Assembly: GCA_045653425.1 (NCBI GenBank)
Contig: JAZOLU010000046.1
Span: 1 to 9,560, forward strand
Direction: 5' to 3'
DNA length: 9,560 bases
Origin: RGIG3009 sp045653425
Lineage (GTDB): Bacteria; Bacillota; Clostridia; Oscillospirales; Acutalibacteraceae
Under the pieces are notes generated by a model. The model had not been told where the DNA came from and searched no databases. It saw nothing but the letters and a program-made list of their open reading frames with translations. A program made the position numbers and the translations under genes. Positions 1 through 7,382 of the stretch are shown here, piece by piece. Position 1 is the first letter of the stretch. Each line of letters begins with the position of its first letter.

Positions 1-26
1 AGGAACAAAGTCTCGTAAGTAACCAT
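1..26 (-). CDS. Holin-like / type I toxin-like peptide, start only (cut by window edge)
   Basis: Reading leftward from the ATG at 26 gives MVTYETLF and then the window ends. This start is typical of the small Hol_Tox peptides of Bacillota (compare MTVYESLM of BsrG and MSTYESLM of TxpA in Bacillus subtilis), which are single-helix membrane peptides of about 30-60 residues; several are toxins of type I systems controlled by an antisense RNA. The Shine-Dalgarno AAGGAGG sits 7 nt before the ATG. A second in-frame ATG at 44 would add MKGGVP, but its own upstream AAGGAGG is about 18 nt away, so 26 is preferred. The gene has its own promoter and a folded leader (see 27-125 and 132-160). What is seen is the start, ribosome site and promoter; the family call rests on about nine residues plus the leader style, and the membrane helix lies outside the window. 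Confidence 0.6.
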
Positions 27-125
27 TGGCACCCCTCCTTTCATTTAGGAGGGAAAAGTGCCCCTCCTTAATAAAGAAGGGCTAACCGCCTACCGTTATG
101 GTAGCCTCTAAGGGTGCGAAGCACC
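27..125 (-). promoter_or_regulatory. Structured 5' leader of the toxin-like gene with alternative Shine-Dalgarno pairing
   Basis: On the minus strand the leader carries, in order: a 5' hairpin GGTGC-TTC-GCACC (113-125) almost at the predicted transcript start; a hairpin built on CTACC and GGTAG (92-106), which could instead be drawn into a larger GGCTACC/GGTTAGCC pairing; then three complementary blocks. Block A is AGGAGGG (62-68), block B is CCCTCCT (47-53) and block C is AGGAGGG (33-39), the ribosome site of the toxin start at 26. B can pair with A, leaving the ribosome site free, or with C, hiding it. Masking of the ribosome site in the full-length mRNA is common among type I toxin messages; here the pairing partners are visible but the regulation is inferred. 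Confidence 0.6.
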
Positions 126-131
126 GTTACT

Positions 132-160
132 ATAATACAACTTTCGACACTATTTGTCAA
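132..160 (-). promoter_or_regulatory. Sigma-A promoter of the toxin-like gene
   Basis: On the minus strand a perfect -35 TTGACA (155-160) is separated by 17 nt from the -10 TATTAT (132-137). Transcription would begin near 125-128, directly at the GGTGC hairpin of the leader, giving an untranslated region of about 100 nt before the ATG at 26. The sequence alone supports a strong constitutive promoter. Confidence 0.8.
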
Positions 161-280
161 TCGCGCGTTAGGGCTTCAAAGCCGCTGTTGACGATACTTT
201 CCTTAATGCTACCAAACGCAACTTTACATATCTCTACATAACTTTCAGAAAAAATATTTAAAAATTTTTAGATATGATGA

Positions 281-307
281 AAGCGCCGTGCAATTTGCAC
301 GGCGCTT
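281..307 (-). terminator. Hairpin downstream of lysS, probable terminator
   Basis: AAGCGCCGTGCA (281-292) and TGCACGGCGCTT (296-307) form a perfect 12-bp stem with a 3-nt loop, about 140 nt beyond the lysS stop. The T tract is weak on both sides (TTCATCAT on the minus strand, GATCTTTATT on the plus strand), so this is a stable hairpin whose termination role is inferred. It also separates lysS from the toxin promoter at 132-160. The stretch 161-280 between them shows only AT-rich sequence and a short GGCTTCAAAGCC hairpin, with no gene. Confidence 0.6.
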
Positions 308-358
308 GATCTTTATTCTATCATAGTGACTTTTCTCTGCAAATCTCTTGTGAAAATT

Positions 359-432
359 GGCGTAGTAGTTGGCGTAGTGGCGTGGTTTTTTAAGGTTATA
401 AACCACCGCAAACCCGCATAACTACTGGGTTT
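359..432. repeat. Short direct and inverted repeats just beyond lysS
   Basis: GGCGTAGT occurs at 359-366 and 371-378, followed at once by the variant GGCGTGGT at 379-386. Next comes an inverted repeat GTGGTTT (382-388) / AAACCAC (400-406), then another, AAACCC (410-415) / GGGTTT (427-432), ending only 13 nt from the lysS stop codon. None is followed by a T tract in the lysS direction, so they do not look like terminators. Repeats of this scale at the 3' edge of a housekeeping gene can mark a recombinase core site or the scar of an element, but no integrase is seen here. The function is unknown. Confidence 0.4.
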
Positions 433-444
433 CTTTGAACTATA

Positions 445-2013
445 TTAGTCCAAAGGCTTCATTGTGGGGAACAGCAACACGTCGCGGATGGAGGCAGAGT
501 TCGTGAGCAGCATCACCAAGCGGTCAATGCCGAAACCAAGCCCGCCCGTGGGCGGCATGCCGTATTCCAACGCGGTAACGTAATCGTAATCCACTTCCGC
601 GCGGGTGTTGGGGTCTTCCGCCCGCTTGGCGGCAACCTGTCGCTCAAACCGCTCGCGCTGGTCAATGGGGTCGTTCAACTCGCTAAACGCGTTACCGTAT
701 TCGGTGGCGTTAATAAAATACTCAAACCGCTCGGTAAAGCGCGGGTCTTCCGGCTTGCGTTTAGCCAGCGGGCTGTTTTCCACCGGATAATCGTAAATAA
801 AGGTGGGCTGAATGAGATTTTCCTCCACGTAGGCATCAAACAATTCAATCAGCACCGTGCCGCGGGTAGCATCTTTGGGCACTTCCACGTGCTTGGCGGC
901 GGCACAAGCGCGCGCATCCTCGTCGCTTTCCCACGCGTAATAGTCACACCCCGCGTATTTCTTTACCGCTTCCACCATCGTGAGACGCTGCCAGTTACCC
1001 ATATCAATCTGCTTGTCCTGATACGTAATGACGCGGCTGCCGCAAATTTTTTCTGCCAGCATCGTGTACAGTTCTTCCACCAAGTCCATCATTCCATAAT
1101 AGTCGGTGAACGCCTGGTACAACTCAATGGTGGTAAATTCGGGATTGTGCTTGGTGTCCATTCCCTCGTTGCGGAAAATGCGACCCACCTCATACACGCG
1201 GTGCATTCCGCCCACAATCAGCCGTTTCAAATACAACTCGGTTTCAATGCGCAGGTACATATCCATATCCAGCGCATTATGGTGCGTGGCAAACGGGCGG
1301 GCGTTGGCACCGATTTCCATCGGTACCAAAATGGGGGTGTCCACCTCCAAAAATCGCTTGTTATCCAAAAATGCGCGAATTTCACGCAGAATCCGCGAAC
1401 GCTGAATAAAGGTGTCTTTCACTTCGGGGTTCACAATCAAATCCAAATACCGTTGGCGGTAACGAGTATCTGTGTCGCGCAGACCGTGGTATTTTTCCGG
1501 CAACGGCAACAACGATTTACTAAGCATAACAATTTCGGTGGCGTGAATGGAGATTTCGCCCATACGGGTGCGGAACACAAAGCCTTTGAGGCCCATAATG
1601 TCTCCGATATCCCATTTCTTAAAGCCGGCATACACGTCCTCACCCACGTCGCTGCGGCTGACGTATACCTGTATATGCCCCGTACTGTCGTGCAAATCCA
1701 AAAAACTGGCCTTGCCCATAATGCGGCGGCTCATCATACGTCCCGCCACCGATACGCAAATCGGTTCGGGCAGTTCAACCCCCTGCCCCTCCTCGGGCTG
1801 GCCGTGCTGCGCCAAATATTCCGCCTCCGCGCGTTCGTACGCGGCGCGAATGTCGGCCGTATAATCCGTCACGTCATACTTGGTAATAACGTACGGGTCC
1901 TGCCCGGCTTCGCGCAGAGCGGCCAGTTTATCGCGGCGAATCTGCAACAATTCGGACAACTGCTCCTCAGTCATTTCCGGCGCGGCGGCGTCGGGGGTAC
2001 GGTTTTCGCTCAT
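445..2013 (-). CDS. lysS: Lysyl-tRNA synthetase, class II
   Basis: Charges tRNA-Lys with lysine using ATP, in the cytoplasm, as a dimer. The 522-residue protein is close to the usual length of about 500. After an acidic N-terminal extension, an OB-fold anticodon-binding domain lies at about residues 83-160 (VSVAGRMMSRRIMGKASF), followed by the class II catalytic domain: motif 1 around 206-233 (RFLEVDTPIL), motif 2 around 279-301 (FRNEGMDTKHNPEFT) and motif 3 around 490-503 (GLGFGIDRLVMLL), ending LLFPTMKP as usual for LysRS. The ATG at 2013 is chosen because GTGAGG lies just ahead and the protein then begins MSENRTPD; an in-frame TTG at 2049 would add 12 unconvincing residues. It follows greA by 66 nt with no terminator or promoter between, so the two are probably one transcript, an arrangement common in Bacillota. 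No T-box leader is seen. Confidence 0.97.
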   Translation of the reverse strand: MSENRTPDAAAPEMTEEQLSELLQIRRDKLAALREAGQDPYVITKYDVTDYTADIRAAYERAEAEYLAQHGQPEEGQGVELPEPICVSVAGRMMSRRIMGKASFLDLHDSTGHIQVYVSRSDVGEDVYAGFKKWDIGDIMGLKGFVFRTRMGEISIHATEIVMLSKSLLPLPEKYHGLRDTDTRYRQRYLDLIVNPEVKDTFIQRSRILREIRAFLDNKRFLEVDTPILVPMEIGANARPFATHHNALDMDMYLRIETELYLKRLIVGGMHRVYEVGRIFRNEGMDTKHNPEFTTIELYQAFTDYYGMMDLVEELYTMLAEKICGSRVITYQDKQIDMGNWQRLTMVEAVKKYAGCDYYAWESDEDARACAAAKHVEVPKDATRGTVLIELFDAYVEENLIQPTFIYDYPVENSPLAKRKPEDPRFTERFEYFINATEYGNAFSELNDPIDQRERFERQVAAKRAEDPNTRAEVDYDYVTALEYGMPPTGGLGFGIDRLVMLLTNSASIRDVLLFPTMKPLD

Positions 2014-2079
2014 CCTTATTTCCTCACTCTCAAAAAATCGGGCGGGCAACGTGCGTCACCTCACCCGAAATTGTCGTTT

Positions 2080-2553
2080 TTATTTGGAAATTTCTTCAAT
2101 CACCATCACCAGCAAGCCGGCGGGGGTTTCCACTTCCACTTCGTCGCCTTTGCGATGCCCTATCAACGCTTTGCCAACAGGGGATTCGTCCGAAATGCGA
2201 CCGCCCAACGGGTCTGCCTCCGTTGAACCGACAATACGGTAGGTGCTTGTCTTTTTCTTACCCTTGGGGCGCACGGTAACGGTGGAACCAATGTGCACTT
2301 GCTCAATGCCGATTTCCGTTTCGTCCAACACGCGGACGTTCTTTAACTGGTTTTCAATTTCCGCAATGCGCCCTTCAATAATGGCTTGTTCGTTTTTTGC
2401 CTCGTCGTACTCGCTGTTTTCCGACAAGTCGCCAAACGACAACGCGACCTTAATTTTTTCCGCAACTTCCTTGCGTTTTACACTTTTTAATTCGTCCAGT
2501 TCGGCTTCCAGCCGTTTCAGACCTTCGTCGGTAATGACGGTTTGCTTCGTCAT
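2080..2553 (-). CDS. greA: Transcription elongation factor GreA
   Basis: Rescues backtracked RNA polymerase by entering the secondary channel and stimulating cleavage of the transcript's 3' end. The 157-residue product matches the family length of about 158. The N-terminal antiparallel coiled coil spans roughly residues 1-75, with the tip motif GDLSENSEYDEAK at 41-53, whose acidic residues D42 and E45 correspond to the pair that positions the catalytic magnesium. The C-terminal FKBP-like domain (about 80-157) includes HIGSTVTV and DPLGGRISDESPVGKALIG. The start at 2553 is favoured by AAGGAG about 10 nt upstream and the family N-terminus TKQTVITDEGLKRL. A longer reading back to 2664 would pass through the promoter at 2602-2630 and is rejected. 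It heads an operon with lysS. Confidence 0.97.
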   Translation of the reverse strand: MTKQTVITDEGLKRLEAELDELKSVKRKEVAEKIKVALSFGDLSENSEYDEAKNEQAIIEGRIAEIENQLKNVRVLDETEIGIEQVHIGSTVTVRPKGKKKTSTYRIVGSTEADPLGGRISDESPVGKALIGHRKGDEVEVETPAGLLVMVIEEISK

Positions 2554-2601
2554 TCGTCCATCACTCCTTTTATTTTGCTCGGTGAGCAACCTAACAGACC
2601 T

Positions 2602-2630
2602 ATTATAACCAATCATTCCCCCTCTGTCAA
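2602..2630 (-). promoter_or_regulatory. Consensus sigma-A promoter of greA-lysS
   Basis: On the minus strand TTGACA (2625-2630) and TATAAT (2602-2607) are separated by exactly 17 nt, a perfect match to the housekeeping consensus. Transcription should start near 2595, giving a leader of about 42 nt before the greA ATG. No operator-like dyad overlaps it, which fits constitutive expression of the two housekeeping genes. Confidence 0.9.
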
Positions 2631-2659
2631 GCGCAGCAGCCAAAAATCCGCGGCAAGCA

Positions 2660-2689
2660 AACAACCGCCCTGTGTAGAGGACGGTTGTT
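2660..2689 (-). terminator. Hairpin between the GH16 gene and greA, probable terminator
   Basis: AACAACCGCCCT (2660-2671) and AGGACGGTTGTT (2678-2689) pair over 12 positions with one mismatch/wobble and a 6-nt loop. It starts 21 nt past the GH16 stop codon and just before the greA promoter, where a terminator is expected. The following T tract is interrupted (TTGTTTGCTTG, partly within the stem), so efficiency is uncertain. Confidence 0.6.
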
Positions 2690-2710
2690 GTTAGTTTATG
2701 ATTGTGTCGG

Positions 2711-5700
2711 TTACCGAATTCGTGCTAACGCATCCACAACATTATCGGTAAACGTGTCGGTATACAGTGTTGTACCGTTTTCCAACGTTACATACGCACA
2801 GGTGGTGTATTCCTGACTCACAAAGGAGTAATACTGTGCCGTGTTGGAGGTCATTACTATGGTGAAATCCAGATATTTGTCCGTATAATTCACCAATTTC
2901 ATACTGTTGGTCGACGCCGAATATGCCGTCGTTTTCCAAATGCGGGTAGCCGGACTGTCCGTCCCGTGATCCGCATGGCCCTCCAAAGTGAGCTCACCGG
3001 CCACGTTGTCGGCACGCTTGAGCAACGAACCGAACTCCGTCACTTTGTATGTATCACCTTCGTAGGTCACATACACTGCATCTTCTTTAATGGTAGCATA
3101 TAACCGATTAAGGAATCTCACACCCTGAGCCACGGTGTCCCCGTTTTTGTAGACGGATGTTCCCAACGTAGCCGCCGGCAACTGCGTTTTATCATCGGAT
3201 GCCGTCTGCTCAAACACCGCGTTCAATGTGGTATCCGCCTCCGGCATGGTAAAGGAGAACGTATTCCCATCGATAGGCTCTGATGTTCCGTCCCAAGTCT
3301 CCGTGGTGTTCAAAACTTCACGGGTTACGGGTTCATCTGTACCGGCAAGTGTGTACACGGTTTCCAAACTGCCCAAGCGCAAACGATAATCGCTGTTGGG
3401 GTTCACCGTAACATCCACACGGGTGCCGGGTTTAATCTCGGTTCCGCTTGTCACTGTCATGGTTTCGCCGTCGACGCTTAACGTCACCTTGCCGTTTTCC
3501 ATGTTGCCAAGTGTTAACGCGTAACTGCTTTTCGCCTCATCGCCTTCAACCGTGAATACTAAGTCGTCCAAATAGATGGTATCACTAAGTGCAGTGCTCG
3601 TACCAATAGCCAATCCAAAAGGACCCGGCTCAGAGCTGGTTGTGTACTTAATCGTAAAGTCCTGCCACACCTGTGTTACCGTTCCCACGTTTGCCTTAAG
3701 GTGCTGACCGCAAGAAAGGATTACAACAGGATTGGATATATTACTAAACAAGCTGTAATTTTCGCGGCGTATTTTGCCGGTTATAACATAGGTGGTGCTT
3801 GGTTTTAATGGGTGATTCCAATAGTTAGCGTACGTAACCCCTTTCGGAATTTTTAGCACATGGTTGATTCCATCGCTCCGGTCGGTATCGGTGGGGTCTT
3901 CAACAATGCTCATTTTATTTAATATTGTTTCCGAGTAGGGACGTCGCGCTCTCGACCAGTGGGGTAAAATCACGTCTTCCCACAGTTCGAATTCAAAATC
4001 ACCGCCCGTAAGCACATTGTGTTTTACCGTAACATTGCACAGCACCGTGACACCATTGGCATTGGTGGCAGAAACCGTTGCCGTGCCCGCTTTGCGTGCA
4101 TACAATCTGCCATCGCCATGCACGGTTACCACAAACGGGTCACTGCTGGCCCAGGTCAAGGTGCCCGCATCTTCGTCTGCCGGTACGGTTACCACTAATT
4201 TTTCTTGGTCGTTTTGGTACATGGTTACATCCGTTTGGCTGAGAGTCATCGCGTTGGAAACGGTTTCCGGTTCGCTCGCCTGCCACACGCGTACATAATC
4301 CACTTTCATTGGATGGTTCTCGTCGGCACCCAAAATTAACACTTGTTCGTCCTCGTCCATAAGCGCGTACTGGCCAATAACACCGTCTCCCCTTACGGCG
4401 TAGCTATCTTTATCCCACAACAAGTGCATTACTTCCACACCGTCTAAGTAGCTCACAAGGCGGTTGCGTTCCCACAGGAAGCCCATCGTGTGCCACTCGC
4501 CGTCGCCCAAACCATACTGAGCGGCGTTGCTGTTTTGGTATCTTGCCTCTCCACCCGGGTAGCTAGCACTTGATTCGTCGTGCATCGTGATGGTATAGTA
4601 ACCCTCCGGTGCGCTGCCGGAAATGCCCCAATATTCCATCCAGTCTACTTCCACCCAGCGGCTGTTTTCACCGGAAATTTCAAAGAATTTACGTTCCGGG
4701 AACGACCATATACCCGGCATATGACCGGGGGCATTCCCGGTGGGGTTCATAATTTTAAAACGAACTTCGAAATACCCCTCGTTGAAGGCATAGCCCGTAC
4801 GGGAGACATGATCCGCAGAAGATAAGCACAGATTGGCACCCGCCTTATCCTTATCCTTAATGGTTAAAACGCCGTCGGTAATGTCGTAGTCGCTGGTCGT
4901 GAGTTGGCGATCGCCGTACGGACGGTTTGTGTACCACTTATACCCTTCGCGACCGCTACCGGTGATATCCACCACACTGCCGGTGGTAAACTCATCGTTA
5001 AATGTCAAGCGGTCCATACCGGCTTCGGCCACGGCTTTGGCTGCCCAATCGGAGGGGGAAATTTGGTCGCTCGCAACACGCAAACCCACTTGATACGTGT
5101 TGTTCTTTAAGGCCGTATTGTTGGCATCCGCTTCGTAAATGCTCCAGTCGGCATTAACGCGCACAGACATCATATGGTCACCCTCTTCGGCAAGCCACGT
5201 TTCGTTATCCGTTACCGTTACCGATTCGCCGGCGGCCAACCCGTCCGTGTATGTTAAGGTGCGTTTCCAAGTGCCGTCCATAGCAATATCCAGTTTAATT
5301 GCCTGCCCTGCCGGCACTGCGTTTGCGCCCTTATTGCTCATCGTTACGCTAAACGTCAACGGTGTGCCGGGTTTTACCTGACCCGTGCCGTTATCGCCCG
5401 TCCAAGTTAAGTTATCTGCCACCAAATCGACCGGTGCCGTTTTATCGGGGTTGGTCACAGTGACCACGCAAGAGGCAGTGAGGCCACTCGGTGCCCTTGC
5501 CGTAATGGTGGCCTCGCCTTCCCCCACCGCGGTAACCACACCGCTGTTCACCGTAGCCACAGTAGCCTTATTCGTAGTCCAAGTGGTGCCATTTACGTTG
5601 CCGCCCGCCGGTGTCGCAATTGGCGTCAAGGTAGTGGATTGCCCTTTGTACAAGATGACATCACCGGGGAGTTCTATGCTTTCCGCCTTGGTTTCGTCAA

Positions 5701-7150
5701 TGTACTCGCACAATACAAAGTTATCCATCACTACCGGTGCATCGGCGTTCAGTGTGGTGCATCTCACCGCAATCAGAGTACTGCCGTTTACATTCAAGTT
5801 GGCCGGTGTGGTACCTACCCCCGTCACGGTTTTCCACGTACCATCGGCTGTGCTGCCTGTGGAAATGGTATACCGGTCAATACCCAACTGTTCGGAATTA
5901 ACAAAAATTGTGTTATTGGGCGTTGCCAAATAATCAAACGAAAAAGCATATTTGGTCGCTTTCTTGAGTCCGGTAATTTTTTTGTAATAGATTGTCTGAT
6001 TCAATTTGTCAAGAACCAAACCGGTGCTGCCACCGCGGCCCTGACCCTCTTTTACAAACGTATCAATGGGGCTGCTCCAATAGTTGGTATGCACTTCCTT
6101 TTCAAACTTACCGTCTTGCAGTAAATTCACGCCCAAAGAAAACGGTGCATCTTCCGTTAGGGTATAGTCCACCACCTTCACCTTAACAGAAGCCGTAAGC
6201 GTGGTGGGGTTGCCTTCTGCGTCCTCCGCATCGTTCAACGTGGCGGTAATCGTGGTTTCTCCCGCGGCTTTTGCGGTTATGCGGCCATGCTCCACCGTGG
6301 CAATCGTCTCGTCTTCGGATTCCCACGTTAATTTACGAGCGTCACACGCCAACGTAGTGTCAGCACTGTTGGTCAGTTTTACATTCACTGTCCGCTGTGT
6401 TCCAATTAAAAACCAAAGGCGATCTTCCACATCCAAAGCAATATCTGTGAATTGCAAGGTAGTTGCTTTAGTCGTGGGAATGTATTCGCGCAGCGACAAG
6501 TTATCCACCGCCACCGGCGTGGTGTTCGCATTAACGCACACCACCGAAAGATCGGCGGTGGATGCGTATTGTTCGTTCTCCGACCCCGTGTTTACGGTGC
6601 CATCGTCAGTAACCTCGTTGTCACCTTGTGTAATATCAAAACCGGGGATAAAGCCGGGGGCACCTTCGTTCACGCCTTCATCCCGAACAATTTCCACCGG
6701 CGTGGTGAACTTTTTGCTAACGGTTTTCCATTCGCCGGTGCCGGTTGTTTTTACTGTGACACGCCCAATGCACTCAATGCCGCTTTCCACATAAAACGTC
6801 GCATCCGCTACGTCCAAGTAAGCAAACGATAACACGTACGTGGTCACCGGTTCCAGCGTGACATCACCGAGGTATTCCACCATAGCCCCGTTATTGTTCA
6901 AGCGCAAGCCGGCACCGCCATTTTGGCCGGCAGTGGCATTGTAATACTCGGTGCCGCTCCAGTTTGGCAAAACGCCTTGGTCTTGGTCAAATTGGCTAAA
7001 ATCGCCGTTTACCAGCACTTCGTCACCGAGTGTGTACGGCTCATTTTCCGCCGCCGTCGCAGGCAACACGGCGCCCGAAAGCAAGCAAGACAACAACACC
7101 GCCAACACGGCGATGCTTGCCAACAAGGAATGGATTTTATTTCGTTTCAT
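2711..7150 (-). CDS. Secreted multidomain GH16 beta-glucanase (laminarinase-like)
   Basis: A 1479-residue exported enzyme, probably hydrolysing internal beta-1,3 (or mixed beta-1,3/1,4) glucan links outside the cell. Residues 1-34 are a signal peptide: MKRNK, a hydrophobic core, then a cut near LPATAA. In order: CBM4/9-like jelly roll 45-224, Big_2 227-327, second CBM-like 341-484, second Big_2 490-567, CARDB-like 570-693, GH16 712-957, third Big_2 966-1043, third CBM-like 1045-1202, a bacterial-repeat-type domain 1209-1317 ending FTMPEADTTLNAVF, and an unassigned C-terminal domain 1322-1479. The GH16 signature VEVDWMEYWG is intact, with nucleophile E834, D836 and acid/base E839; its extra residue is the laminarinase-type form. 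No LPXTG, SLH or dockerin is visible, so the mode of cell attachment is unknown. The ATG at 7150 has AGAGG ahead and begins the signal peptide; a TTG at 7189 would add 13 residues. The exact glucan cannot be read from sequence. Confidence 0.9.
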   Translation of the reverse strand: MKRNKIHSLLASIAVLAVLLSCLLSGAVLPATAAENEPYTLGDEVLVNGDFSQFDQDQGVLPNWSGTEYYNATAGQNGGAGLRLNNNGAMVEYLGDVTLEPVTTYVLSFAYLDVADATFYVESGIECIGRVTVKTTGTGEWKTVSKKFTTPVEIVRDEGVNEGAPGFIPGFDITQGDNEVTDDGTVNTGSENEQYASTADLSVVCVNANTTPVAVDNLSLREYIPTTKATTLQFTDIALDVEDRLWFLIGTQRTVNVKLTNSADTTLACDARKLTWESEDETIATVEHGRITAKAAGETTITATLNDAEDAEGNPTTLTASVKVKVVDYTLTEDAPFSLGVNLLQDGKFEKEVHTNYWSSPIDTFVKEGQGRGGSTGLVLDKLNQTIYYKKITGLKKATKYAFSFDYLATPNNTIFVNSEQLGIDRYTISTGSTADGTWKTVTGVGTTPANLNVNGSTLIAVRCTTLNADAPVVMDNFVLCEYIDETKAESIELPGDVILYKGQSTTLTPIATPAGGNVNGTTWTTNKATVATVNSGVVTAVGEGEATITARAPSGLTASCVVTVTNPDKTAPVDLVADNLTWTGDNGTGQVKPGTPLTFSVTMSNKGANAVPAGQAIKLDIAMDGTWKRTLTYTDGLAAGESVTVTDNETWLAEEGDHMMSVRVNADWSIYEADANNTALKNNTYQVGLRVASDQISPSDWAAKAVAEAGMDRLTFNDEFTTGSVVDITGSGREGYKWYTNRPYGDRQLTTSDYDITDGVLTIKDKDKAGANLCLSSADHVSRTGYAFNEGYFEVRFKIMNPTGNAPGHMPGIWSFPERKFFEISGENSRWVEVDWMEYWGISGSAPEGYYTITMHDESSASYPGGEARYQNSNAAQYGLGDGEWHTMGFLWERNRLVSYLDGVEVMHLLWDKDSYAVRGDGVIGQYALMDEDEQVLILGADENHPMKVDYVRVWQASEPETVSNAMTLSQTDVTMYQNDQEKLVVTVPADEDAGTLTWASSDPFVVTVHGDGRLYARKAGTATVSATNANGVTVLCNVTVKHNVLTGGDFEFELWEDVILPHWSRARRPYSETILNKMSIVEDPTDTDRSDGINHVLKIPKGVTYANYWNHPLKPSTTYVITGKIRRENYSLFSNISNPVVILSCGQHLKANVGTVTQVWQDFTIKYTTSSEPGPFGLAIGTSTALSDTIYLDDLVFTVEGDEAKSSYALTLGNMENGKVTLSVDGETMTVTSGTEIKPGTRVDVTVNPNSDYRLRLGSLETVYTLAGTDEPVTREVLNTTETWDGTSEPIDGNTFSFTMPEADTTLNAVFEQTASDDKTQLPAATLGTSVYKNGDTVAQGVRFLNRLYATIKEDAVYVTYEGDTYKVTEFGSLLKRADNVAGELTLEGHADHGTDSPATRIWKTTAYSASTNSMKLVNYTDKYLDFTIVMTSNTAQYYSFVSQEYTTCAYVTLENGTTLYTDTFTDNVVDALARIR

Positions 7151-7212
7151 GCGGAGAACCTCTTTTTTACAATTTTCGCAAGACAACAATCACATCGTCT
7201 ATAGCCAGTGAT

Positions 7213-7241
7213 ATTGTACTATATTTCGTTCACGATGTCAA
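7213..7241 (-). promoter_or_regulatory. Sigma-A promoter of the GH16 gene
   Basis: On the minus strand TTGACA (7236-7241) lies 17 nt from TACAAT (7213-7218). The start of transcription would be near 7206, about 55 nt before the ATG at 7150. As GH30 ends at 7383 with no clear terminator, read-through from GH30 into GH16 remains possible in addition to this promoter. Confidence 0.8.
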
Positions 7242-7254
7242 ACTTTTTTAGTGG

Positions 7255-7284
7255 TTTGGTAACTATCAAGTAAAAGTTGCCAAA
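7255..7284. promoter_or_regulatory. Inverted repeat upstream of the GH16 promoter, possible operator
   Basis: TTTGGTAAC (7255-7263) and GTTGCCAAA (7276-7284) are 9-nt arms with one mismatch around a 12-nt AT-rich spacer, 14 nt upstream of the -35 of the GH16 promoter. The position would suit an activator or a repressor. No regulator gene is in the window. The arms differ from the dyad ahead of GH30, so the two genes need not share a regulator. Confidence 0.35.
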
Positions 7285-7382
7285 AAGCATTCGCGAAAAA
7301 TAGCGAAACAATCATTAAAGACATTGTACACTCCGCAAAGTTTGTCAAGTTTTTTGCGAATATTTTTCAAAAAATTATCAAA

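Noticed and set aside
27..130. A tRNA gene or T-box in the hairpin-rich leader
   Set aside because: No cloverleaf with a TTCGA-type T-loop and acceptor stem can be drawn, and no T-box sequence is present; the folds are better explained as a toxin mRNA leader.
188..215. Plus-strand promoter (TTGACG with TACCAA 16 nt downstream)
   Set aside because: The -10 match is poor and no plus-strand gene follows.
359..386. GGCGTAGT repeats as a CRISPR-like array
   Set aside because: The repeats are only 8 nt, with spacers of 4 and 0 nt; there are no long repeats or spacers of equal length.
889..2226. A 445-codon open frame on the plus strand opposite lysS and the end of greA
   Set aside because: It lies antisense to two certain housekeeping genes, has a low-complexity His/Asn/Phe-rich translation mirroring their codons, and has no ribosome site or recognisable domain.
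2554..2664. N-terminal extension of GreA by 37 codons
   Set aside because: It would run through the consensus promoter at 2602-2630 and add residues not found in GreA; the ATG at 2553 has a good ribosome site and the family N-terminus.
5385..5933. Open frame on the plus strand inside the GH16 gene
   Set aside because: Valine/threonine-rich shadow of the Big_2 and CBM coding sequence on the other strand; no start signals. The same applies to the other plus-strand frames between 4017 and 7211.
7151..7189. TTG start for the GH16 protein at 7189
   Set aside because: It would put a Cys/Lys-rich stretch before the signal peptide; the ATG at 7150 gives a normal signal peptide and has its own ribosome site.
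7323..7348. Second TTGACA/TACAAT pair upstream of the GH16 gene
   Set aside because: The spacing is only 14 nt, too short for a normal sigma-A promoter; the pair at 7213-7241 with 17 nt is much better.
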